NCBI GenBank assembly: GCA_964591565.1
Contig: CAZQEC010000013.1
Span: forward strand, 1 to 25,084
Direction: 5' to 3'
From: CAZQEC01 sp964591565
Lineage (GTDB): Bacteria; Patescibacteriota; UBA1384; CAJBMM01
DNA: 25,084 nt
Shown piece after piece: positions 16,659-24,744 of the stretch. Positions within the stretch are counted from its first letter, which is position 1. Every line of letters begins with the position of its first letter. Under the pieces are notes generated by a model. It made no database searches. It was given only the letters and a program-made list of their open reading frames with translations, and was not told the origin of the DNA. The position numbers and the translations under genes are program-made.

Positions 16659-16693
16659 TGTATAGATCATAAATGATAATGGATAATAATGGA

Positions 16694-16768
16694 GTGGCTA
16701 AAGCCACATATATTAATGTCGTGGTAGCGACACCATAATTATGATTTATCCATTATGATTTATCCATT
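16694..16768. repeat. Intergenic hairpins and a 14-bp tandem duplication
   Basis: GTGGC-TAAA-GCCAC (16694-16707) and TGTCG-N6-CGACA (16717-16732) are perfect hairpins without T-tracts. They are followed by two exact tandem copies of ATGATTTATCCATT (16741-16754, 16755-16768). Upstream, related words appear in reverse complement (AATGATAATGGATAATAATGG), giving an imperfect inverted layout around the hairpins. Confidence 0.6.
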
Positions 16769-16776
16769 TCTATCTA

Positions 16777-16805
16777 TTGACACTGTTGTTAGTACCGTAT
16801 ATCAT
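16777..16805 (+). promoter_or_regulatory. Strong promoter of the HTH/coiled-coil gene
   Basis: A perfect TTGACA (16777-16782), a 17-nt spacer and TATCAT (16800-16805) are the best consensus promoter in the window. The start would be near 16812, in the loop of a 7-bp inverted repeat. Confidence 0.75.
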
Positions 16806-16836
16806 CAGGGTAGTAAACACCCTGAAGCAACAGTGT
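16780..16836. promoter_or_regulatory. Nested inverted repeats at the HTH/coiled-coil promoter (operator candidate)
   Basis: An outer repeat ACACTGTTG (16780-16788) and CAACAGTGT (16828-16836) encloses an inner TCAGGGT (16805-16811) and ACCCTGA (16819-16825). The left outer arm overlaps the -35 box and lies before the start site, so the outer repeat is more likely a protein-binding DNA site than an RNA stem. The downstream gene encodes an HTH protein, so autoregulation is a reasonable guess. Confidence 0.6.
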
Positions 16837-16854
16837 TAAAATATGGAGGCAAAT

Positions 16855-17409
16855 ATGGTCGAGAAAAAGTATGAAGTTAGCTTGCGAGAAGCGGTAGATA
16901 TATTAGGTAAAAAACCTGCCACTGTGCGATCTTACGTGCGTAGCGGTCGCCTTTCTAAAGAATATATTGACGGTTTTAATGGTCAGGAAATGCGTTTGAA
17001 TAAGGAAGAACTAGAGTCTTTAAAGCAGTCTCTCAAAGACACTTCTGGACAGTCTTACGACAGGGTGAATAATAAGGTATCTAATAAGGTATCAGATAAG
17101 GGTGTCGATGACGGTATGTCAGGCGGTATTAATCAGCCTGTTGTTCTAGATGGTAACGTTGCGCGCGCCATTGAGCTATTGGAAAAACAGCTTGATGATT
17201 TGAGATCTGAGAAGGAATCACTTCGAACAGAGTCAAAAGAGCTGACTGATAAGAACTTTCAAATGGCCGGGCAACTTGGCTACTTTCAAAATCAAGTCGA
17301 AACGCTGAAAGATCAGGTCAAACAGCTATCAGCGCCGAACGAATCACATAGCAGTAAAAAAAGTCAAAAAGGTGGAGGACTGTTTGGGTGGCTGGGAATA
17401 GGAAGGTAG
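16855..17409 (+). CDS. HTH (MerR/excisionase-like) plus coiled-coil protein, 184 aa
   Basis: The start at 16855 is chosen because GGAGG lies 5 nt upstream; the ATG at 16843 overlaps that site. Residues 5-40 (EVSLREAVDILGKKPATVRSYVRSGRL) form a MerR/excisionase-type HTH. A polar low-complexity linker follows (NNKVSNKVSDKGVDDG), then a coiled coil of about 50 residues (VARAIELLEKQLDDLRSEKESLRTESKELTD... with hydrophobic heptads up to LKDQVKQL), and a Lys/Gly tail ending GGGLFGWLGIGR. The HTH-coiled-coil-tail plan resembles chromosome or plasmid anchoring proteins such as RacA, whose tail binds the membrane; this is inference. Its linker is encoded by the same AAGGTATC words that fill the intergenic DNA just downstream. 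Strong consensus promoter with inverted repeats upstream. Confidence 0.8.
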   Translation: MVEKKYEVSLREAVDILGKKPATVRSYVRSGRLSKEYIDGFNGQEMRLNKEELESLKQSLKDTSGQSYDRVNNKVSNKVSDKGVDDGMSGGINQPVVLDGNVARAIELLEKQLDDLRSEKESLRTESKELTDKNFQMAGQLGYFQNQVETLKDQVKQLSAPNESHSSKKSQKGGGLFGWLGIGR

Positions 17410-17585
17410 GGGGTATCAGGTATAACGTATAAGGTATCAGGCAGGAGAAGAAATCATTAAAAAATCGACTTATATCCTCTTACCCCTGATACATGATTCA
17501 TGATACCCAATACGATCTAAATTGATAATTGAAAATTGATCATTGAAAATTATTTATTGATTCATCATTCATCATTCATTATTTG
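17408..17585. repeat. Intergenic low-complexity block with a nested inverted repeat
   Basis: GGGTATCA (17411-17418) pairs with TGATACCC (17501-17508), and inside it GTATCAGG (17434-17441) pairs with CCTGATAC (17485-17492). After this come AT-rich words TTGAAAATT and CATTCAT in several copies (17521-17585). The 13-mer ATTGAAAATTATT at 17542 recurs exactly at 12381. GGTATCAGG and GATACATGAT recur at 24590-24655. Confidence 0.6.
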
Positions 17586-17593
17586 GTTATCCT

Positions 17594-18472
17594 ATGACTC
17601 CAGTCGCACGCGCCACATTAACCACTTTGGCTTATTTTGAACAGTTTAAGCGTGCGCTGACCAAATCTGAACTGCACTCCTTAATGTGGGATCGCCCAGC
17701 GTTTGCCGAAGCGGTTGAAAGCGCGTTGCAAGATCTAATCAAGCGTAATATTTTGCAACAGGACCGACAATATTATGGGCTATCGTCTGACACCCTAAAG
17801 GCCACTTTTAAACGGCAAAGATTAATGGTGGTTTGGCGCGACAGGGCGTTACGCATCGCCTCCATATTATCAAGCATTCGCGGGATCAAATCTATTATCT
17901 TAATGAACTCATTGGCGATGCAGACTTGCCACACTGAAAGCGACATTGATCTCTTAATTATCACTGAACCGAATTCACTCTATTTATCTCGTACCATTGG
18001 CTTATTAAACTTAAAGGTGCGCGGGCTGGCTAAAACAAAATCACGCACTGCCAGGCGAGCTTGCCTTGGCTACTGGTTGTCTAATAATAATCTAGCGGTG
18101 GAACAGTATCAAACAGATATTTACTCCGCGGTGTATTGGGTGGCTACAATGGTACCGCTGTTTGGTCTAAATGGTTACCAAAGTTTTATTAAATCTAACG
18201 CGTGGGTGAGCCAATATCTGCCCAACTGGATGGCGCACCAGACAGCTCATTTGCCGGGGAGTAATCAAACCAGTGCTCGGGCAATATCCACTTTTCTAAA
18301 TCAAGCCTTATTTCCCTTGCATCGTGCTCGAGTTTTAGCTGATCCAGAGTTTGCCAATTCATCGGAGAAGGTCGTTGAAATAGATCGCCTCAAACTGCAC
18401 TCAGTTGATCACCGTCCAAGCTATGCCCAAAAAATGCAAAGTATACTTGACATTTTGTCGACAAACGACTAA
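17594..18472 (+). CDS. Nucleotidyltransferase-fold protein with N-terminal winged-helix-like domain, 292 aa
   Basis: The first 70 residues ([34 protein letters not shown]) look like a winged helix. Then [29 protein letters not shown] carries the pol-beta-type signature with two acidic residues, Asp117 and Asp119; the usual Gly-Ser before it is Asn-Ser. The C-terminal half ([47 protein letters not shown]) matches a conserved portion of a nucleotidyltransferase-like protein that I recall from many CPR genomes. Substrate is unknown; such folds modify sugars, nucleic acids or proteins. The gene follows a repeat-rich intergenic block and lies 82 nt before groES on the same strand. The ribosome site is weak. 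Confidence 0.78.
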   Translation: MTPVARATLTTLAYFEQFKRALTKSELHSLMWDRPAFAEAVESALQDLIKRNILQQDRQYYGLSSDTLKATFKRQRLMVVWRDRALRIASILSSIRGIKSIILMNSLAMQTCHTESDIDLLIITEPNSLYLSRTIGLLNLKVRGLAKTKSRTARRACLGYWLSNNNLAVEQYQTDIYSAVYWVATMVPLFGLNGYQSFIKSNAWVSQYLPNWMAHQTAHLPGSNQTSARAISTFLNQALFPLHRARVLADPEFANSSEKVVEIDRLKLHSVDHRPSYAQKMQSILDILSTND

Positions 18473-18554
18473 TATTGGGTTCGAGCAGACTTTAAAGATA
18501 TACATCTGCGCCAGCCGATACTATGAAAATCTACAAGTAATAATAAGGAGCATT

Positions 18555-18839
18555 ATGTTCAAGCCACTAGGCGATCGCGTTTTAGTTAAGCCATTGGAAG
18601 CCGAAGAAGTAACCAAGTCTGGCATTATTTTGCCTGACACCGCCACTAAGGAAAAACCGCAAGAAGGCAAAGTGATGGCAGTCGGTACGGGCAAGTATGT
18701 GGGCGAAAAGTTAGTTCCGCTCGAGGTTAAAGTTGGCCAAACCGTGATGTTTTCCAAGTACGGTCCGACCGAGATTAAGATTGATGGTGTTGAGTTGTTT
18801 GTGTTATCTGAGTCGGATATTTTGGGCATTGTCGAGTAA
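18555..18839 (+). CDS. groES: Co-chaperonin GroES
   Basis: The start at 18555 has AAGGAG 4 nt upstream; a longer frame from 18405 overlaps the previous gene and is not credible. The 94-residue product has the family landmarks: [18 protein letters not shown], the mobile loop ending [19 protein letters not shown], the roof-loop area and the closing [11 protein letters not shown]. GroES caps the GroEL chamber during folding cycles in the cytoplasm. It precedes groEL by 45 nt in the usual order. No CIRCE inverted repeat (TTAGCACTC-N9-GAGTGCTAA) is seen upstream, so HrcA-type control is not supported. Confidence 0.97.
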   Translation: MFKPLGDRVLVKPLEAEEVTKSGIILPDTATKEKPQEGKVMAVGTGKYVGEKLVPLEVKVGQTVMFSKYGPTEIKIDGVELFVLSESDILGIVE

Positions 18840-18872
18840 TTATTGATCAAATCAGATTTTATTATTAAATAG

Positions 18873-20522
<1,650 letters not shown>

Positions 20523-20525
<3 letters not shown>

Positions 20526-20585
20526 GGAGCGTAAGCGACGAAACCCCTCGTAGCCCTGAGCTTGTCGAATGGGCGAAGTGGGATT
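20523..20585. repeat. REP-like motif after groEL
   Basis: The stretch includes CCCTGAGCTTGTCGAATGGG, a variant of the CTTGTCGAAGG / CCTTCGACAAG-type extragenic palindrome widespread in environmental genomes, next to GAGCGTAAGCGACGA. It lies directly after the groEL stop codon. A short derived word set, GTTCGTAGTGGGTAGTTCGTAG, follows at 20591-20612. Confidence 0.55.
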
Positions 20586-20628
20586 AAGAAGTTCGTAGTG
20601 GGTAGTTCGTAGTTTGTAGAAAAGAAAA

Positions 20629-20650
20629 GAGCGGAGCAATCCGCTTTTTT
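20629..20650. terminator. Bidirectional intrinsic terminator between groEL and the PIN gene
   Basis: AGCGGA (20630-20635) and TCCGCT (20640-20645) with a GCAA tetraloop are flanked by AAAAG on the left and TTTTT on the right, so a U-tract exists on both strands. It ends at the stop codon of the minus-strand gene and can serve both convergent units. Confidence 0.85.
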
Positions 20651-21202
20651 CTATTTAGCTATAAACCTATCGAGTGTATCGGATGCTCTTTCAGCAGAGA
20701 AACAATAAACACCATAAATATCATATCTCTGTGCAGTCTGAATCGGTATTGTGCCGAGAAGCTTAAATAATGATGGCATAAAATCGTTATAATTTCGTGT
20801 AATTAATAGTACTCCCTTTTCGAATTTCATACAGAATGCCGCCAGATACAGATCGGTAATAATTGAACGAGATTTATTGTCACCATAAAGGGGCACAATT
20901 TTTTCAATCAAATTATCGCTAATCTCTTTTGTTAATGGCAACACTACGTCAATCATATCGTCGACAAAATCACGTTTTGTTCTAAACTCCTGAATTGATC
21001 GCACTCCTACCATAAATTCAGCTACCACTAGATCAATGGTCGTCAGTGCAGAATCTTGGTCAGAAAAGAGAGTGCGCAAGTCAGAATAAGCTTCGGGATG
21101 CTGGAATGCTTCAATCAGAAAATTTGTATCCAATAGCAGATGTTTATGATGGATTACCGGTGAGATGCTCTCTAAAAATTTCTTCATTTCGCGCCTGTTC
21201 AT
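20651..21202 (-). CDS. PIN-domain protein, probable VapC-type toxin, 183 aa
   Basis: The PIN fold residues are visible: HLLLDTNFLIEAF (Asp25), TTIDLVVAEFMVG (Glu62), IITDLYLAAFC (Asp117) and LLITRNYNDF (Asn137, Asp140), matching the acidic cluster that binds metal in this RNase family. The order and spacing fit VapC-like toxins, which cut tRNA or rRNA. The first ATG (21202) has AGGAG only 1 nt upstream, so ATG 21187 (MKKFLES) is an alternative start. The gene overlaps the end of a 65-residue gene on the same strand by 59 bases, the usual antitoxin-toxin arrangement. A bidirectional terminator ends it. The protein is longer than common VapCs (about 130-140 residues) because of an N-terminal extension and a tail. 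Confidence 0.82.
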   Translation of the reverse strand: MNRREMKKFLESISPVIHHKHLLLDTNFLIEAFQHPEAYSDLRTLFSDQDSALTTIDLVVAEFMVGVRSIQEFRTKRDFVDDMIDVVLPLTKEISDNLIEKIVPLYGDNKSRSIITDLYLAAFCMKFEKGVLLITRNYNDFMPSLFKLLGTIPIQTAQRYDIYGVYCFSAERASDTLDRFIAK

Positions 21203-21341
21203 ACTCCTGCAACTTTTTGGCTAGTTTAATAAACCTATCACGATCAAATACTTTTTTCGTATAATGCGTTAACGATGTATTTTCGCGAGCTTTAAGTTTT
21301 GGAATGTTTTTTTCGAATTTCTTTTCTAAATCTGTTTTCAT
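21144..21341 (-). CDS. Probable antitoxin partner of the PIN-domain protein, 65 aa
   Basis: This 65-residue, highly charged product (MKTDLEKKFEKNIPKLKARENT...) is 5' of the PIN gene with a 59-base overlap, the arrangement of antitoxin-toxin pairs. GGA lies 7 nt before the ATG. It shows no evident ribbon-helix-helix or AbrB motif; the strongly helical, Lys/Glu-rich C-terminal half (RDRFIKLAKKLQEYEQARNEEIFREHL) could wrap the toxin. A promoter was not convincingly identified in the AT-rich 227-nt region upstream. The antitoxin call is from position and size only. Confidence 0.65.
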   Translation of the reverse strand: MKTDLEKKFEKNIPKLKARENTSLTHYTKKVFDRDRFIKLAKKLQEYEQARNEEIFREHLTGNPS

Positions 21342-21518
21342 AATAATTCCATTTAACTACAAAAATATTTAAATGTCTAATTTGCGATTTTCTTTGTTAT
21401 TTTTTATCAAAAACTTAAGCTGTTGCTTTCTTATCAACCTAAAATCATCTTTGACATTGCCCAAATTACCTCAAATTTAGGTCAAAAGCATTCCGTCTTA
21501 ATCTACGCATTATATTAC

Positions 21519-21527
21519 TGATACAAT
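21519..21527 (+). promoter_or_regulatory. Candidate extended -10 for the propeller gene
   Basis: TGATACAAT (21519-21527) matches an extended -10, 42 nt before the start at 21569. A convincing -35 was not found; TAATCT about 18 nt upstream is weak. The rest of the 227-nt intergenic region is AT-rich without other recognised elements. Confidence 0.4.
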
Positions 21528-21568
21528 TTTTTCTTGCACCAAATTAACTATTACTTCATACTAAAAAT

Positions 21569-22564
21569 ATGAAAATATTTTTGATTGTTTTGGCAGTGTT
21601 AGTTGTACTAGGTGGGGGAGCGGTGTTTTGGCTTTACGGCATGGATAAATCTGCCCCAGTTGAGGAATCGTCTACAACGCAGACATCCACACCAGCGTCC
21701 ACATCCACTACTCCCGCGACAACATCAACCGCCAAATCTTCTGGCACATGGAAACAAGTTGGACCAGCGGTGAGCGGTTCTTTCGCCGACGCAGATACTG
21801 TAAAACTGGCCGAAAACAGCTATCGCCTGTATTATGCCATTCAGCCCGAAGTAGTTGGGAACAAGTTTGAGGTTTACTCCGCCACTTCAACTGATGGAAA
21901 GACCTGGACGCAGGAGTCCGGCACGCGAAAAACCAGTGCGACATTTCCGGAGGTGGTAAAATTGGTTGATGGAAAGTTTCGGCTTTACTTCCAATCTGGC
22001 GGAGTGATTAAGAGCGCAATGTCAACCGACGGCTTGACATTCACCGACGAAGCAGGCACGCGGATCGATAAAATTAATGACTTGGGGCTGACATTTGATA
22101 ATGTGGCCGCCCCGACCGTTTTAAGCCTGACCGACGGTACTTTTGTGATGGTTTATCGAGGTACCATTAACACGCCGTACGCGGGTGAAAAGGTGCCGAA
22201 CCCCAACACGCAAATTTTGCTTTGGGCTACTTCAACCGATGGTTTAACTTGGACCAAAAAAGGTATGGCGATCGATAGCCGGATTATCCTTTATGGTTTA
22301 GCGGACGGTCCGGAGCTATTCGTTTCGGATGATGATTCGATCAAACTCTCGTTTTGGAGCTATCAAGGAGTGTACTGGTCAACATTTGCGAACAACAGTT
22401 TCAGCGCGCCCGAAAAAGTGTTTGCCATAGCGGAAAGTACCAAGTTGAACAAATTCCCCACGCCAACACCGGGCGATCCAACTTACGCCAAGTTTAACGG
22501 GGCCTGGTATATGTACTACGGGCAAAAAGACGGCATTTACTACGCGACAGCCATAGCAAAATAA
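21569..22564 (+). CDS. Membrane-anchored beta-propeller-like protein, 331 aa
   Basis: An N-terminal hydrophobic helix (residues 2-24) and a Ser/Thr/Pro linker (about 30-58) lead to an outside domain built of repeated strand units. ATSTDGKTWTQESGTRK, MSTDGLTFTDEAGTR and ATSTDGLTWTKKG are three versions of an S-T-D-G-x-T-W/F turn that resembles the Asp-box or the blade motif of five-bladed glycosidase propellers (GH43/GH32/GH130-like), alternating with RLYYAI, FRLYFQSGG, FVMVYRG, IKLSFWSY and WYMYYGQK strands. Candidate catalytic acids cannot be named with confidence, so it may bind rather than cut glycans. No Shine-Dalgarno is evident. It lies 8 nt before the zinc-peptidase-like gene, so they are probably one operon of surface proteins. 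Confidence 0.75.
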   Translation: MKIFLIVLAVLVVLGGGAVFWLYGMDKSAPVEESSTTQTSTPASTSTTPATTSTAKSSGTWKQVGPAVSGSFADADTVKLAENSYRLYYAIQPEVVGNKFEVYSATSTDGKTWTQESGTRKTSATFPEVVKLVDGKFRLYFQSGGVIKSAMSTDGLTFTDEAGTRIDKINDLGLTFDNVAAPTVLSLTDGTFVMVYRGTINTPYAGEKVPNPNTQILLWATSTDGLTWTKKGMAIDSRIILYGLADGPELFVSDDDSIKLSFWSYQGVYWSTFANNSFSAPEKVFAIAESTKLNKFPTPTPGDPTYAKFNGAWYMYYGQKDGIYYATAIAK

Positions 22565-22572
22565 AGGCAAGA

Positions 22573-23499
22573 ATGGACAGCTTCGAAAATCCAAATATTG
22601 AAAGAGAAAAACCATCAAGATGGAGGCACATTCTTAAACGAGTAACACGGATTGCCGATAAATCTTTACGCATTTTTGGGTTACTTTCGATCGTCTTATT
22701 TTCTTGGGTGTTGTGGGACGATGCGTCAAGCATCCCCCTCCTTAAGAAACCGGCGGTCGTTGAATGTCCAAATATCGCGAGTGACTATCAATTTAATACC
22801 GAGCTTACTAACTTACAAACCACATTAGAATTATTCGGAAACTCTCGCGAAATTGGAGCATATATTACGAAGCACCTGCCGCAAAGCGAAACTATTACTT
22901 TTGATTGTGTGGAGAATAGTGATTCGAACAACGCCGCCCTAATGGTAAAGATTATTACCGAGGGATGGTCTAAATTTCCAAGATCTATGATGACACAAGT
23001 GGGAGCAAGTAATATAGTGTTCGTAAAAAATTTAAGGGTCTCTGATATCGAAGTCAGCGGAACTGCCGATTACGATGGGAGTATTTATATCGATATAAAG
23101 CAAGAAATAAAGCAAGAAAACGATCGGCGGGATGGACTATACGCGGAGCTAACAGCGAACCATGAGCTATATCACGTTATTGAATCGCTATGGTTTGGAG
23201 ACTCCCATCAACAGGATCGGAAGTGGTTTCGACTTAATCCTGACTCTACGCGCTATATAGCTGATAGCGGCTACGAGTGTTTAAGCGGCGACAAAGACCA
23301 TCCCCTTAAGATTGGATATGTAACTGGTTACGCGACATGCTCGCCCAATGAAGATCGCGCCGAGACATTCGCATACATCGTAACTGACGGGTATCGAGAG
23401 AGATTGGCTGAATGGATTAAGACGGACGAAGCGTTACGAGCTAAAGTTAATTTTATAAAAGAATTTTTTCATGATTACTACCCCGGATTTAATATATGA
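22573..23499 (+). CDS. Membrane-anchored zinc-peptidase-like protein, 308 aa
   Basis: The basic N terminus is followed by a membrane helix (about residues 32-48). The outside domain has TANHELYHVIESLWF, a classic HExxH zinc motif (His197, Glu198, His201), and PNEDRAETFAYIV about 60 residues later, where Glu260 or Glu264 could be the third ligand, as in gluzincin-type peptidases. Cysteines (CPNI, FDCVEN, YECLSGD, YATCSPNE) could make disulfides, consistent with an extracellular location. It probably cuts a surface or environmental protein; the family was not recognised by name. It starts 8 nt after the propeller gene stop, with AAGG upstream. A small 12-bp tandem duplication encodes IKQEIKQEN. 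Confidence 0.78.
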   Translation: MDSFENPNIEREKPSRWRHILKRVTRIADKSLRIFGLLSIVLFSWVLWDDASSIPLLKKPAVVECPNIASDYQFNTELTNLQTTLELFGNSREIGAYITKHLPQSETITFDCVENSDSNNAALMVKIITEGWSKFPRSMMTQVGASNIVFVKNLRVSDIEVSGTADYDGSIYIDIKQEIKQENDRRDGLYAELTANHELYHVIESLWFGDSHQQDRKWFRLNPDSTRYIADSGYECLSGDKDHPLKIGYVTGYATCSPNEDRAETFAYIVTDGYRERLAEWIKTDEALRAKVNFIKEFFHDYYPGFNI

Positions 23500-23653
23500 T
23501 CCGTAATCTAACAAAAACTGGTTAAATGCTCATTTACCGTTCCACTTATTTGCCTAAATCCGCCACTTGACTAAGAAAATTGAGTTGATAACCACAATAT
23601 CTGCTCCGAATTAGTTAGGTAAACGAAGTCACGATCGCAATAAATGCGCAATG

Positions 23654-23947
23654 CTAGTTTTTCGGCAATTGCTCTAATGTTTGTTGAATTTGGTCCAATC
23701 TATCCGACAGTGGGGCGAATACCTGCAGTTTTTGCAGTATAAATGACACGAGATAAATGACAACGGCAAATCCGAGTGTCGAGCCGAGCGCAATAGCTAC
23801 ACCCTGAGCAAATGACATACCTAAAAACCGCCATGGTCGATCAACCATTTGCAAATAACGGTGATTTTCCAATCTCTCAATTAGCTTATTGGTGCGATCA
23901 AGTTGATGCACTAGTTCTGTGTCGGTCTGATCCATTTTGGTATCCAT
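23654..23947 (-). CDS. DUF5665-like small membrane protein, 97 aa
   Basis: The 97-residue product has an N-terminal charged helix (ELVHQLDRTNKLIERLENHRYLQMV), then the signature DRPWRFLGMSFAQGVAIALGSTLG, a membrane helix (FAVVIYLVSFIL, about residues 58-71) and a C-terminal amphipathic coil (LSDRLDQIQQTLEQLP). The Arg-Pro-Trp-Arg followed by a Gly-rich helix matches DUF5665, a family I recall from Firmicutes and CPR genomes, with no known function. It follows the PRC-barrel gene by 39 nt on the same strand. No ribosome site is visible, and the second Met (23935) is an alternative start. Confidence 0.72.
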   Translation of the reverse strand: MDTKMDQTDTELVHQLDRTNKLIERLENHRYLQMVDRPWRFLGMSFAQGVAIALGSTLGFAVVIYLVSFILQKLQVFAPLSDRLDQIQQTLEQLPKN

Positions 23948-23986
23948 ATTTATTAGAATATCTGTAAATTCAAAACATCGCCAGTA

Positions 23987-24499
23987 TTACGCAATTTTAG
24001 GTGCTGTTTCTGGCAGAGCCTCCGTTATTGTCAGATGTGCAATATCGTCGCGAATAAAAACTGCTTGTCTGGTAATTTTATCAATATCGCTAAACGCAAA
24101 AATACGGCGACGAAACAACTTTTGCGTGTGAATTTGGGTAATTTGCCCAGTTGCCACATTAAATGTAATTTCAACCACTAAGCCAATTTTTGTCGTTGTT
24201 GTACGGGCGTTTTGGTTCATTATTGGTCGATGTGACTGAATAATCTCATCAACTTTTGGTAGCTCCACGATCGGCAAAACGTCATCTTCATTTACTAACA
24301 CCGCATGCTGTTCAATAGATACTATATCTAAAAAACTGACGTAAAGCCGATGAGAAAATAAGCCCGCGGAGGCAATTTCGAGAGCGGAAAGCTTGCCGAG
24401 GTCAGGATCAAATATACAATTTGTTACCACCCCCAAACGCAAATGTGATTCGGGGTCAACCACTGGCAGGTGAGCTAATTTTGTGGCGTAAATGATCAT
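23987..24499 (-). CDS. PRC-barrel domain protein, 170 aa
   Basis: The start at 24499 is chosen because the N-terminal 17 residues of the longer frame are encoded by low-complexity intergenic words. The product has two PRC-barrel-like halves: MIIYATKLAHLPVVDPESHLRLGVVTNCIFDPDLGKLSALEIAS with a G-x-V-x(6)-D-x-x-x-x-x-L pattern, and a second copy from about residue 95 (TTKIGLVVEITFNVATGQITQIH... IDKITRQAVFIRDDI). PRC barrels occur in RimM and in proteins that sit on membranes or bind RNA or partners. No Shine-Dalgarno is present; TATGAT lies 6 nt before the ATG, so a leaderless message is possible. It is upstream of the DUF5665-like gene, in the same orientation as efp. Confidence 0.78.
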   Translation of the reverse strand: MIIYATKLAHLPVVDPESHLRLGVVTNCIFDPDLGKLSALEIASAGLFSHRLYVSFLDIVSIEQHAVLVNEDDVLPIVELPKVDEIIQSHRPIMNQNARTTTTKIGLVVEITFNVATGQITQIHTQKLFRRRIFAFSDIDKITRQAVFIRDDIAHLTITEALPETAPKIA

Positions 24500-24579
24500 A
24501 ACATTATCATATAACATGAGACATGAAACTTGAAACCAGAGACTACTCACAAGTCAAAATTATCAACCATCCAAATTAC

Positions 24580-24665
24580 GTATTAGGTATTGTGTATCAG
24601 GTATCAGGGGAAGAATAACGCGGGCTAACCTATGCATGATACATGATATCCTATACATGACATGA
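24580..24665. repeat. Intergenic ATCAGG/GATACATGAT low-complexity block
   Basis: GGTATTGTGTATCAGGTATCAGGGG and, after about 25 nt, CATGATACATGATATCCTATACATGACATGAG repeat words that also occur in the block at 17408-17520 (GGTATCAGG, GATACATGAT, TATCCT). The block lies between efp and the PRC-barrel gene. Confidence 0.55.
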
Positions 24666-24710
24666 GTAATTACTGCCAAAGACCGATCCGCGTTTGGCGG
24701 AAACTTCTTT

Positions 24711-24744
24711 CTACCTGCTACTAGCTACTTGCTACTGGCTACTC
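24711..24744. repeat. CTAC-rich short repeat overlapping the efp 3' end
   Basis: CTACCTG-CTACTAG-CTACTTG-CTACTGG-CTACT is a run of four to five degenerate 7-mers. It shares CTACCTGCTAC with the block at 3415-3441. It covers the stop codon and last codons of efp (Ala-Ser-Ser-Lys). Confidence 0.6.

Noticed and set aside
16741..16768. CRISPR-like repeats
   Set aside because: Only two adjacent 14-bp copies without spacers, and no cas genes.
18473..18554. CIRCE operator before groES
   Set aside because: No TTAGCACTC/GAGTGCTAA pair is present.
24660..24720. Terminator of efp formed by GTTTCCGCC/GGCGGAAAC-like pairing near 24690-24704
   Set aside because: Only a 5-bp stem (TCCGC/GCGGA) with no T-tract on either strand.
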